Of a stretch of 64,000 bases of DNA, positions 12,301 through 22,713 are shown piece after piece. The position numbers were made by a program, and so were the translations under genes. The DNA lies in NCBI GenBank assembly GCA_035610835.1, contig CM069449.1, forward strand, positions 11,737,855 through 11,801,854. Reading direction: 5' to 3'. Position 1 is the first letter of the stretch. Each line of letters begins with the position of its first letter. The DNA comes from Ophiura sarsii. Its lineage: Eukaryota; Echinodermata; Ophiuroidea; Amphilepidida; Ophiuridae. The notes below the pieces were generated by a model. That model saw only the letters and a program-made list of their open reading frames with translations. It made no database searches and was not told the DNA's origin.

Positions 12301-12835
12301 TAGGCTCTATTTAGATCGATTAAATAAAATTGTAAAACAATCGTATTTTATCATCATGATCATTGTGGGTGCAATGGATAGGTACGATTCGTTCATTTGA
12401 ATACAAAAATACCATACCCGGAGAGCGAAATTACCCAAAACAACACACTTTCAAGCTTAGCCTCGTGTTTTTCCGGAACTATTACACATATTGCGCCTTG
12501 ATTTGGTGTGGTGTTCCCATATGAAAATAAAAAGCACCGATACCACCCATCGTCATCCTATATGAGCTCCCGTTAAGCACTTGCTACGAAATTATTTACG
12601 ATATAGCATATTGTTGTCTTTTATAACCTTTCTTTAACATGCTTGTGCGCATTCTAAAAGTATTTCGATTCATTTTGACAAATCTCGATCCATTTTAACT
12701 CATTTTGATACATTTCGACCCATTTCGATCCACTTCATTAAATACTAATACCCATTTATTTTCTTTACTTTTGTTTACCCCGTAATGGATAAAAAGAGAG
12801 CTCTTCGCGGGCTGATACAAATAAAAACCACATAA

Positions 12836-13144
12836 TTACACTGTCAATTTACAGGTACTTGCAACGTTATGATGAACATAGTGGGCTTCCGAAAGGTTGC
12901 AGCAAAAGGTTGTGAGATCGACCATGACTAGAATTCCGCCGCGGTCATCGAGATATTGAAAGCCCATTATCTTTTCTGAATTACACACAGACACACCTAC
13001 AATCGCCACATAATCTTTAACCTGCTTCAGCCTGTAATAAATACTGTATACTGTCGCATACAGCTCGTCAGGCTCATTTGGTATGACGCAGACTCGAAAA
13101 ACACGTGGTTGTTTATCGGCATGGTCTTTGTTACATAATTTCAT
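12836..13144 (-). CDS. Unrecognised frame kept open in both A copies (A1)
   Basis: A 102-codon frame whose paralogue in A2 is 32330-32623. The two proteins are alike over VCVIPNE.DELYAT and, after a divergent middle, over YVAIVGVSVC.SEK through LDDRGGIL.MVDLTTFCC and SEAHYVHHNVAST, to the same stop. The middle differs through indels that shift frame and then restore it. No known domain is recognised and no signal peptide is evident. A TATTTATTACAG stretch just before the second conserved part could be a splice acceptor. It may be a small gene, an exon, or a chance open frame in moderately diverged DNA. Confidence 0.3.
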   Translation of the reverse strand: MKLCNKDHADKQPRVFRVCVIPNEPDELYATVYSIYYRLKQVKDYVAIVGVSVCNSEKIMGFQYLDDRGGILVMVDLTTFCCNLSEAHYVHHNVASTCKLTV

Positions 13145-13383
13145 TACTATGACGTGAAACGTTAATTATAATAAAGGATCAAACGCTTTTTCTTTTAATG
13201 ATTGAAAAGTAATGTACATTCATTATTGTCTAACAGAGGGAATAAATGGACTTATTAGTTGCATCTAAAGAAATACATGGGTGTAACCTGAACCGTCGCG
13301 AAAAATCAAGCTCGATAACCGACAGGGCCAATCTCAACCCAATCGACACGATTAGAATATTGGGGGATTGGGCTACGCCACTG

Positions 13384-14191
13384 CACTCTCAGAACAGGTC
13401 TTAAAAAACCATGTATTAAAAGAATGTTGATTAAAAAGTATACTACATTGGTTAAAAAATTAAGCGTTGGTTAAAAAATACTTTTACTACTGCGTTGGTT
13501 AAAGAGTAAAAATATAATTCATTTTTGGTTTATTCAACGTTGGTTAAGGCATCATAATTTTAACCAACAATAGGTCATAACAAGATTCCCGCCAAAGAAT
13601 TTCAATGGCGGGAAAATATTTTGTGCACATTATCAAACCAATATTGGACCAATATTGGTTTTACATTGGCGCTCTTCAATTGGCATCATGTTGCCAACCA
13701 ATATTGGTTTTACATTGGCGCTCTTCAATTTACATCATGTTGGCAACAAATATTGGTCCAATAACGGTCACAATATACCAGGGGCGGAAAATGACACCAT
13801 TGATTTCATGTACAAATTATGACGTGGTCTAGAAATTGCAGCAGCTGTTACAAATTATCGCTTCCCGGCCTTTTGGCTACCAAAAATTGATCATTGCGTC
13901 AAGTAATTGTGACTCAAACATCAATATTGGGTCTAATATTGAGACATTGTAATGGTGTCTGGGTTAAGTTTAGCAAACAAAAACAAAGTTTAACCAACAT
14001 TTGTTAACCAACCACTGTTGGTGAAAACCAATTAACCAACAAATGATTACAAATTGTAACCAATCACAGGTTAAAGTTTAACCAACAGCTGTTGGTTACG
14101 GTTTTTTAACTGTGTGGTTCACCTGGTAACCTCCCGTTGGTTAACATTTTAACCAACATGGTTAAAGACTTTAACCTTGGTTCTGAGAGTG
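13384..14191. mobile_element. Motif-filled MITE: GGTTAA/TTAACCAAC type, 808 bp
   Basis: The termini are inverted: CACTCTCAGAAC on the left and GTTCTGAGAGTG on the right. Similarity continues inward with repeated GGTTAAA and TTTAACCAAC motifs in both orientations. The paralogous block A2 (32888-32902) lacks the element and reads GCCACTGGATAATACC across the junction. Here the left flank is GCCACTG and the right flank GGTCACTTGATAATACC, so the flanks suggest a short imperfect target duplication. The interior includes a 49-bp tandem pair (13648-13745). Confidence 0.85.
13648..13745 (+). repeat. 49-bp tandem pair inside the MITE
   Basis: Two adjacent units each start ACCAATATTGGTTTTACATT and run to CATCATGTTG; they differ at a few positions near the end. 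Confidence 0.85.
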
Positions 14192-14263
14192 TGGGTCACT
14201 TGATAATACCATATTGTTTATGTTTACTGTTTTACCAGTATTAAGCATTAACCATCGTCCTCC

Positions 14264-14660
14264 ACACTACCAAAACCCTATTGTATATTTCACGGACATA
14301 AATTATGCTAATGAGCTCATTAAATGACGTCACTCACATCATCGGGTTTTGCCGATGATTGAAATCCGTTGATTGAAATTCTAGGTCGAGTAAACTGATG
14401 TTCTTATTTGTTGTCTGTGAGCTTTTCTGATTTTTTTCCCGTATTGGAGTATTTTTTTATTGAAAATAGACAGTTCAAATTAAACGTTGGTTCCAAGTTC
14501 AAGTGACAGCACATGTATTAAAGGCGACAGCAAAGGCAATATGCAAGCAACATTTGAGAAAAAACGATGCCCGACTTTGCAAGAAAGTGTACGGGGAAGT
14601 GTACGGGTGAACATGACAAACCAAAACAGCCTAGTAAATAATCACCTCCGTGGCGCAATT

Positions 14661-14700
<40 letters not shown>

Positions 14701-15437
14701 GAGTCCAGCCGGGGGCGTTGTTACTTTTTGCATTTAATGCAGATCGACAAATCACAGTAAAAATATAATATTGACAAAATCACAGACCACTTACACAAAA
14801 ATCGCATCTGCGCATGCTCCTGTCGTGATCGAAATCTACCACACAAGCAATGGGCGAGTTTTATAAGTGCTCCAGTCAGTCGGATGGAATATAAAAATGC
14901 GATTTTTTTTAATCATGTTCCGCTACTGGTGGCCGCTATTATCACGTGAGGAGTACATGTGTCCCGGACGTTGTATGGCTCTACATGGTAAAGTACAGGG
15001 AAATATACCTCAATGTAAAATAAGCAACAGTTAGTGGGGTCCAGCAAAATGAGGGGTAAACAAAAACTTCTGAACCCGGAAGTTAAATATATTTGCTAGC
15101 TTTTCACCAACGGACAAAATAATCTATTGAAGGAAAAAGTTTAAAAAACAAGTTTTAATCGCAAAATTGGGCCAAATTTGTACATATGGGTGTGGTTTTG
15201 TCAGTACAAAATTACGTCATGGGTGTGTTCGCGTCAATTGAACCTAAAATAGAGCATCTGGAATTGAGATTAAGCCAAATTATGATTATTCAAAGATGAA
15301 CTGGGGCGTAAAAGTTAATAAATCGGCGTGATTGACAGCAGCTTAATGACGTAATGATCAAAATGGCGGCCTCCATGAACGCGCTGCACAAAATTTAAAA
15401 ATCGTATTTTTTTATTCGATCTTACTGACTGTCCTCC
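14264..15437. repeat. Segment present in A1 but absent from A2
   Basis: In A1 the sequence GTCCTCC occurs at 14257-14263 and again at 15431-15437. In A2 it occurs once (32927-32933) and joins the outer flanks directly. Either A2 lost the 1174 bp between two GTCCTCC copies, or A1 gained them with a 7-bp duplication. The segment carries the tRNA-Asn. Its other content is AT-rich with no coding frame I would defend. Confidence 0.75.
14644..14717 (+). tRNA. tRNA-Asn (anticodon GTT), possibly slightly degenerate
   Basis: The clover-leaf can be drawn directly: D arm TGGCGCAATTGGTTAGCGCG, a perfect five-pair anticodon stem TTCGG/CCGAA around loop CTGTTAA (anticodon 14678-14680), and T arm GGTGG-TTCGAGT-CCAGC. 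Box A (TGGCGCAATTGG) and box B (GGTTCGAGTCC) fit the Pol III promoter. A five-T terminator follows at 14725-14729. Two flaws are visible: an A-C first acceptor pair and a G-G second T-stem pair. There is no intron. It lies inside the segment missing from A2, so the duplicate block has no copy. It may be a functional gene or a recently decayed copy. The antisense frame is an artefact. Confidence 0.85.
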
Positions 15438-15976
15438 TGAGACGTTTTTGTAACACTGCTACCTAAGGGGTTAGGGGCGGGATAGGGAGGGGGTTTACAC
15501 CACCCTAACATTTTTGGTATAGCTAGGGGTCCCCTCTCTCCATACATACAAAAACAAGTACATACAGCCCACGCATGACGTCACAATGACGTTACTAAAC
15601 ATGGCCGACCTCAAAATCCCGCCAAAAATATAATAATAGGCACAAATTGAAATGTTTGCCAAATAAGTTCCAAATATCGGAATTTCAGCCGGTATTTTGC
15701 TCATAAGTGGGAGAAATGGTTTTTCTAACATATTCTATTATATTCAGGACCATACAATTACGATATTTTTCAAAATGGCGATTACAAAAAATTGTAAGGT
15801 GGCAACCACTCCCCCTACTATCGGACTGTGACAGCTTACCCTACCCCCGGGTACGTAAGGTGGTACCCTGATTTGCTTCCGTCAAGATGAGCGCAGGGGA
15901 GGTAATAGCGATCACTTAGGTCACTGTCTTTTGCGTTTTAGCGCCAACCGCGAAAATTCTTAGGTGGGTGGTAACT

Positions 15977-15996
15977 CCCCCCCCCCCCCCCCCCCC
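15977..15996. repeat. Poly(C) tract
   Basis: Twenty consecutive C. The corresponding place in A2 (about 33458) has a shorter C run with G interruptions and CCACCCCACCCC repeats, so the tract is length-unstable between paralogues. Confidence 0.95.
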
Positions 15997-17066
15997 TTAT
16001 GAGGACGAGGTTTTATACTAGGTTGTAATGTAGCTTTTAAAAACTCAATGATCGATCTCACAACCTTTTTGACTGAAGACTCCCCTCAAAACGATTCAAA
16101 AGCAACATCTTATTCCTCATATCATTGCTAAAAGTTTAAAACTGACAAGTTTTCGTCAGGATTAGCTCTGACTTCTTCAGGATCGAATTGTTATTAGCAA
16201 AGCAAAAAAAAATCAAAAAAACCTGCCACTTCTCTTTACGTGTATATTATCATCATTTGGGCTGCCCCTTGCCCGATAATGTCATAGTGGTTGCATTTTT
16301 GTCTATTACTTTGGCTCAGATATAGGACTAGTAGACAAGGACATGCGCGGAAAAGCTTGGTCGTTGTGTCGGCTGTAGGGAATCCGAATGTGAAGGTAAT
16401 CGAGCAAAATCCAACAACACTATTTTGCCAAACTTAACGGCATCCCTTCAAAACGGCAGGTTTCAGCAGTTATCATGGTTATAGCAAAATAACAGTTTTT
16501 TTCTAGATACATTCCACGATGAATGAAAACATCTCAACCTATTAAATTATGTATAACTCCGTTAATATCCGATGAACAGTAAATAGGCATAAGTTACTAC
16601 ATTTAAACGTAGCTTGTCCCAAAGGAAATTATCTGTCATAGTGCTTCCAAACCTGTAGTCAGTAACATTACGCGTACGATATGGTATACTAGATGATGCC
16701 ATGAAAAGTTGAATTCAACTCACCCGTAAAAGGTTTAAATAGTTGTCGTATAATATGTAATATTATTCACCGAAATATACATTCTCGTTAACCAAATACT
16801 ATGGTTTTGTAAATATTTTACCATAGTAAGTTTACCACTGGGACCAGACGAGCGGTATACAAGCGATATGCGGTCATTTATAAACCATATTAATAATACA
16901 GTGATATTATTAATAATACAGGTTGTTCTGCATTTAGACTGATTTCGTTTTAACACTTCATCAAAATGTACATTTTTATTTTAACTATTAACCCCAACCA
17001 GCCAGGCTATGTTTTGTGTGGAAACCGGGCGAGGGGGACTAAGTATGATTTTTTTACACAAGTAAT

Positions 17067-17147
17067 CGACGCGAAACCCTCGGGATTCGATCCAGGACCC
17101 TCCGATCATCTTCCCACGTCCTAAACCACTCGGCTAACCTGCCAACG
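17067..17147 (-). repeat. tRNA-like sequence (SINE head or tRNA pseudogene)
   Basis: Read on the minus strand it has box A TTAGCCGAGTGGTTTAGGA and box B GGATCGAATCCCGAG, spaced by about 40 bp with a long variable region, as in tRNA-Leu or tRNA-Ser type genes. The acceptor ends do not pair convincingly and no anticodon loop is clear. A2 lacks it: the shared flank GGGACTAAGTATGATT continues differently there (35031 onward). An AT-rich stretch with a T run (minus-strand A run) lies downstream at 17049-17055. Confidence 0.45.
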
Positions 17148-17279
17148 ACTTCGTACTCACATATCAGATTGGTTGATGACGTCAACGAATGGAATGCTGT
17201 AGCATGATACGCATAGACATTGTTTTTTTGCCGTGGTGAATCGTAGGTTCAAGGAAGGTATAGTGTTAAAAGGATTTTA

Positions 17280-17575
17280 CACTGAAAACTTAAACTAGTC
17301 AGACACATGCTGGACTAACTTTAAATTAGTCGAGCAGGTTTGTCAAGCCTGCTGGACTAGCTTAAACTAGTCAAGCAGATTAGTCAAGCCTGCTGGATAG
17401 GTTATGACCGACTTTTTTAGCTTAAGGTCAGTCCGGCTCAGCCTGAATAGCTTGATTTGTTCTGCTGGACTAGTCTGTGGTTGGACTAGCTTATTAGACA
17501 AGCTGACTTGACTAGCTTTAGGTTAGTCAAGCTTGCTGGACTCGCTTTAGGATTGTCAAGGCACTGAGATAAAAT
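17280..17575. mobile_element. Motif-filled MITE: TAGTCAAGC type, left end
   Basis: It begins TA-CACTGAAAACTTAAACTAGTC (TA at 17278-17279) and continues as a run of CTAGTTTAAGCTAG/TAGTCAAGCC motifs in both orientations. Its apparent mate, reading inward from the other side, is 28862-29137, whose end is TA-CACGGAAAACCTAAACAGG. Downstream, 17880-18050 is the reverse complement of about 28700-28840 (shared GTACACTTTGTTTAGGTCAT), so the two loci are inverted copies of one longer element. Confidence 0.7.
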
Positions 17576-18225
17576 ATCAATCGCGGCATGCAGATAAAGA
17601 TAAGACGTACTTCATTTCCGGTCCAGTTTTGCTAGCCAATCCAGCCGTAATTTGTCGTAGTTATTTCATTGTGGCCATGTTGTGTACATCATAGTGTTTG
17701 CCAACATCTGTAGACTATTTTATGCTACATTTTGTTTGGAATAACGACTCAGAGTAGGAAAAAAACTAATTGTAAAGAACGACGTTAGCGCGGGCATCTC
17801 GAACGCTAACGGGTCAGCCATGTTAAACAACATTATGGTCAGCATAATATATACATACTAAAGTGCTCAATAAAAAGCAAGTCGTACACTTTGTTTAGGT
17901 CATTTAAAGTAACTTTAAATTATTTTTTACCAGATAGACTAGATAGACATTTGAATGAATCTTGTCGGCACATTTTGATACGACACATAACACCTAACAA
18001 CAAAAATAAACCATGATTAGCACCATTTATAGAAAAATAGTAAATTTTCAAAATTGTTAACAAGCACATACGCCGTATCAGTTCCATGTTGATCGCTGCG
18101 CATTTCCCCGCAATGGGCGGGCTAATTAAAATTCAAAGTGTCATGCATGGGATATGAACTAAAGGGATTTTTATGGAATGGAGAAACGGCTGCACTGTGT
18201 GATCGATTGCCCGCCGGTCAATCCT

Positions 18226-18502
18226 ACAATGTTAGAAAAAAGTGTTCGAACACTTAGTAGGCCTAATGTAAAGTCATCCCCCTTTCCCCCCTGATCAATG
18301 TTGAGTCGCCCAACTTGCCAAACATCAGCCCGTGGCCTAGCAACATTGATTGGTGGGGGAAGGGGAGGGGTATATTGAAGGGGAGCTTTCAGGCTAGCAG
18401 ATGCAAATTGGTATTTTCACATGACTCTAAAAATGCGTACTATATGGTAATTAAACGGTGCAAACAATGGTCAGTGTTCGAACACCTTTTTTCTATGATT
18501 GT
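18226..18502. mobile_element. 277-bp MITE, twin copy 1
   Basis: Terminal inverted repeats are ACAATGTTAGAAAAAAGTGTTCGAACAC on the left and GTGTTCGAACACCTTTTTTCTATGATTGT on the right. A copy of the same length at 28312-28588 differs by only about two substitutions that I can see, in a window where other duplicates have diverged. The flanks of the two copies are unrelated immediately outside. The 67- and 71-codon frames inside are not evidence of a gene. Confidence 0.85.
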
Positions 18503-18880
18503 GTATAAAATCGCTTAAGGAAATCATCTAAATTTGGTTTTTGGCGTGTAACTCCAAAAGTATGTAAGCTATTCTTCTGAGATTTGGCATGATTATCAGG
18601 ATGGTTTAGGCCCGTCATCGTGTGTAATATGAATGGGAACGGTGAATGTTAAAGAATTGTTTGTACGATTGAATTGTTGAATATATCTAAATGTGTGTAA
18701 ATGTAAAGGTCATTATGATTATGTATCTTGTCATATACTTGAAATGTATAGCATTACCGAAACCAAATACATAGTGAATAAATCAGTGTGACTGTTAAAT
18801 TCTGAGGTGTTTGTATTTAATTTAATTAATGTGACGACTTAATCCAAACACATTTCAACTTCTGAAGAGGGACGATTTAA

Positions 18881-19000
18881 CGCTTTCCACGCGGTATACT
18901 TAAAGCAGATATTTCAAAAACATTTCAACTTTCAAAGTCTATCTCAAGGATTACTGGACCAATACTAGGCACGTTTGTACTTATTTCAGTGCATTTCATT
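18881..19000. mobile_element. TTAA-type MITE, copy 3, 3'-truncated
   Basis: It begins CGCTTTCCACGCGG after TTAA (18877-18880) and follows the family through CTATCTCAAGGATTACTGGACC and ACTTATTTCAGTGCATTTCA. Similarity stops near 19000, where unrelated sequence (GTAGGGCATG) starts. Confidence 0.8.
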
Positions 19001-19574
19001 AAAGTAGGGCATGATCTAACTAATAAAGGTCAAGAACATTGTTCATGTCAAGTGCTAACTATAACAAATTGATGGATTTCTAAACATTCAATTGATGTTT
19101 TACTATGTGTCAATTATTATATGGTTTTATCATGAGTTAGGCCTAATCGAACTTTTATTAATATGCGTAATAATTGAGCGTGTCACTACGTCTTTTCTGC
19201 AATACTATTTTTCCGATAACAAATGATGGTCAGTAATCATCTCTTACATTATTAAAATAATGTTCTCTCAGACTGATGACGCAAAACTATAGCCTACATT
19301 GATCAAACGGGTTCTATTGATGATTTTGGTAAATGGTAAACCGATAACGTTTTACCATAATCATGCTCATAGACAAACACGCACTTTGTACGATTCACCA
19401 ACAAGTAAAATTATATACTATAGTTTCTTTTTTTAAAAGACGGAGAATCGTTGCAGTGTGTGTTATGCCAATGAGAAATCGCCAACGGTATACCTTTACC
19501 ATCACCTTTCAGGTTCTCCATGCATTGTATTTGTAGATATGTTGTTGCTCTCACTACACTTTGTTCAGTCTTTG

Positions 19575-20160
19575 TACAATCCATAATTGTGCTCACATAT
19601 TACTTTTATTTGGATGCGATATCAGATTTTAAGTTACGTACCTATGACATTATGACATTATTATGACTAACCTGTGGAACCGAAACATATTTGATGACTA
19701 AAATTTCTCTCGCGTTGAAATGGGATGAACAATTTTCCAGCTTTCGAGTTCGACCTTTCGAGTTCGACCTATCTTCTATGAAGTTCTAGGCCAAATTGGC
19801 TACAAGCTACAATCCATAATTGTGCTCATATTATTTTTATTTGGATGCGATATCAGATTTTGAGTAGGCCTAGGCCTAAACGTATTTTATAACATGACCA
19901 ACCGGTGAAACCGAAACATATTTGATGACTAAAAATTCTCTCGCGTTGAAATGGTAGGGAAGAACAGTAGTCCTAGGCCTATATTCCAGCTTTCAACTTA
20001 GGCCAAATTAGTTACAATCCATAATTGTGCTCATATTATTTTTATTTGGATGCGATATCAGATTTTGAGTTCCGTATAACATTATTATGACTAACCGGTG
20101 AAACCGAAACATATTTGACAACTACAATGTCTCTCGCGTTGAAATGGTAGGCAAGACCTA
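19575..20160 (+). repeat. Tandem repeat, three units of about 210-230 bp
   Basis: Units start with CAATCCATAATTGTGCTCA at about 19578, 19811 and 20018. Each contains TTGGATGCGATATCAGATTTT, CCGAAACATATTTGA and CTCTCGCGTTGAAATGG. The units differ by small insertions, so the array is not fresh. No gene is evident. Confidence 0.9.
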
Positions 20161-20466
20161 ATGCAGGCGTCAATCAATGTGCAGAGGGTTGCACAAAGTG
20201 CGGGAGAATAATGAGCAGAATTGGGGAAATAATGCCAAGTGGAAAAAGAAAAAGTATTGGGGAAAAGGGTGAAAAAAGATGAAGCAAAAAAATGCAAACT
20301 TTGAGCTGTGGTACAGGTATACTAACATGTTTTATTGCTTTTCCGCAGTGGCGACGGTACAGGGGGCTAGGGGAGGGCAATTCCCAAACAGATATTTTTG
20401 TGCCCCACCCCCTCAAAAAAATTCTATTTAGTTAAAACTAGGGAAAAAATTGACAATTTTAGCATA

Positions 20467-20967
20467 AGGCTAATGAAATATGATTCCCAGTTTCCCGTTT
20501 CCCTACCGACCCAACTTTTCAGTTTTACCAAAACTTTCATTATTTTGTGCAAAATTACATTTTCTGACAAACTTGAATAAAATTCAAAACTTTTAGTGGC
20601 TCAAAATACCAGGCATATCTTCCTGTTGATTTCAAGGGATTTTTATGGCAGTGGTGTCATGGTATATGGTTGATAATGAAATTGTTTGCATTACCTACCC
20701 AGATTTCAGATGTAATTGACGTTGCAATATTTCAGACAGATTTGTTGACATTTTCAATAACACATCTGCAAATGCTTCCTTAATTGTTTTTCAAAGTGTT
20801 AGAGTGTTAATTACGGTGTAATATATACAAATCAATTGGTAGTTGTAGTTAACACCCCTTTCAGATGCAATAATGAAATTGAGTGGAATAATGAAAAATG
20901 AAATAGACACCTACCCACTCTTTTAAAAATATGAAACGGGAAACTGGGAATCATATTTCATTAGCCT
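20467..20967. mobile_element. Inverted-repeat element with perfect 35-bp arms
   Basis: The 35 bases at 20467-20501 (GGCTAATGAAATATGATTCC core) are exactly the reverse complement of 20933-20967. ATTGACAATTTTAGC lies outside both arms in the same orientation (20449 and 21013), so a larger repeat structure is present. The interior is AT-rich without a defendable coding frame. Confidence 0.75.
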
Positions 20968-20984
20968 AAAAAGGTATTTCTTTT

Positions 20985-21146
20985 TCACGCTTCGCGCAGA
21001 TTTTCGTACTATTGACAATTTTAGCGTAAAATGCCACAAAAAAAATGTGTGCGCTTCGCGCAAATCATTTTTTTCTTCCATGCTCCCCAATATTGTAATC
21101 TGATTTTTATCAAACCTGTAAGTATTATGTGGCAGGCCCGTAAGAA

Positions 21147-21183
<37 letters not shown>

Positions 21184-21400
21184 CGATGGTGGCGATCGCC
21201 CCCCCCCCCTTTGAAAATCTTCCCCGGAAAATGTGTACACAGATGAAAATTCGCGCGCTACACGCGCATTTGTCTTCCCAAAATGCAATATTCTTTGCTA
21301 CAAGCTTGTTTAGAGCCAAAATGTATCTCGATCGTGCAAAAAATAGGTGCAAATTCGAAAATTTTCGCGCGCTTAGCGCGCTTATTGGACTCACAACAAT
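20985..21400. repeat. GCGC-palindrome-rich repeat with G and C runs
   Basis: Several short palindromes built on CGCTTCGCGC or GCGCTTAGCGCGC occur (20989, 21050, 21253, 21366). A run of 37 G (21147-21183) is followed 15 bases later by 11 C (21199-21209), which could fold back on it. All frames here encode homopolymer glycine or proline and are artefacts. Confidence 0.75.
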
Positions 21401-22272
21401 CTTCCGGTGAATTTTTTTTTAAAACGCCCGCCCCCTTTGAAAAAAGTGTCTTACGGCCCTGAGGTGGTGAAATGTTAAGCTCAAAACCTTGCTCCTGGGG
21501 AAGAAACAACTTTGTGCAACCCTATAATAGATCATACCCTCATATATTTTCACCTGTATTCACCTTTTCATCAAAATCTTAAGGTCAAGATTCACCTCTT
21601 TTCAAAAACAATCGGTTCAAGATTTGCGACTCGAACGAAAACAGTACGTCAAGATTTACCTACATTTCCTAGGTCATAATTTACTGCATGCCAAATCAAA
21701 CAAAAATTGACTCAAGATTCACGATCGTGTCACCATGGCTCAAATGTTTAATAAGGTAAAGATTCACTGTGCCCCAAAACATTTTTGGTGAAGTTCACAA
21801 TTCCCTGAATATAAACCTCAAGATTTGACAAGTAACAGCATCAAATCTTTGACGAACCTTGAGGAGGGTAGGATTCAAGCTGCACTTTGATGCCTGCATA
21901 AGGCCATCTGCAATTGAATTATAGTTTCCTGTTATTTTAAAATTGGAATCAGGATTCATTATTTTGCGTCAATTCAAAATGAATATAACATCCAATATTG
22001 GAGCGATTTGGATACCAGGATGTGCATCGTTAGTCGTTACGTATAAGGCCCCGGAAAAAAATCCTGTGATTTCGCTATTTCCAACCAAAACTGAGAAAAT
22101 CCCGCGAAAATAAATCAAATCTGAGATCATAACCGCGACCAAAAACTGTCACTTGTGTCGTCGCTATACAAAATTCAAAAAAGATCATGACCGAAAATTC
22201 CCCCAAATTACATTCTTTGAATTCTAACTAATTGATGCCACAGCTTTATTAAACCATTTTTTGGCTGAAATT

Positions 22273-22300
22273 GGGGTGGGGGGGGGGGGGGGGGGGGGGG
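22273..22300. repeat. Poly(G) tract
   Basis: GGGG, T, then 23 G. Confidence 0.95.
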
Positions 22301-22460
22301 CACAAGAAATGCCTTTTATTGGTTTTAAACGTAATTGATGATTAAAGGTAGATGTTCAACTTGAAGTTTTCTATTCGACATGAAAGGTCATCCTTTTTGA
22401 AAGGTCAAATCTGTGTTATGAAAATGTGATCGGGTCATCTACCTTTAATTAATGAGAAAA

Positions 22461-22508
22461 TTAGTGAAAAAGAAAAGCACCCTATTAGTGAAAAAGAAAA
22501 GCACCCTA
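22461..22508 (+). repeat. 24-bp tandem pair
   Basis: Two identical adjacent units, TTAGTGAAAAAGAAAAGCAC plus CCTA, about 200 bp upstream of the first coding exon of the spliced gene. Confidence 0.95.
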
Positions 22509-22713
22509 TCTGCCATTTGTCACGCATTTTCCACCCTGTGGGTAAAATTTAAAGGTGCCCTTGAAATTGTAAAAATAGGGGGTTATTATTGATACACTTA
22601 ATAATACAGGGTGACACCACTGGAGTTGGGCCCTGGCCATTAATCTTAAAATGGAAGTTCTTTATAAATGCCTAAAGCATTGAATCTCTTTTTCATGATG
22701 TATTCCTTTATAG

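Larger units (their letters stand above)
12320..17050 (+). repeat. Segmental duplication block A, copy A1
   Basis: It aligns colinearly with 31820-35045. Shared landmarks run from TGGGTGCAATGGATAGGTACG (12366) through the minus-strand frame at 12836 to GCGAGGGGGACTAAGTATGATT (17028). A1 carries two segments missing in A2: the MITE at 13384-14191 and 14264-15437. A2 carries one segment missing in A1 (about 33656-34139). Many substitutions and small indels show the duplication is not recent. Confidence 0.9.

Noticed and set aside
14518..14733. 71-codon minus-strand frame beginning MQKVTTPPAGLEPPTFRLTAE
   Set aside because: It is the antisense translation of the tRNA-Asn gene, a well-known source of spurious proteins.
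15495..15731. 78-codon minus-strand frame in A1, compared with 32998-33183 in A2
   Set aside because: The two copies do not preserve the same frame, unlike the frame at 12836-13144.
15428..16010. Possible element with CTCGTCCTC-like ends around the C run
   Set aside because: Only about 9-14 bp of imperfect end similarity, and no empty site to confirm it.
20923..21394. Proline- or glycine-rich frames on both strands
   Set aside because: They are translations of the poly(G) and poly(C) runs.
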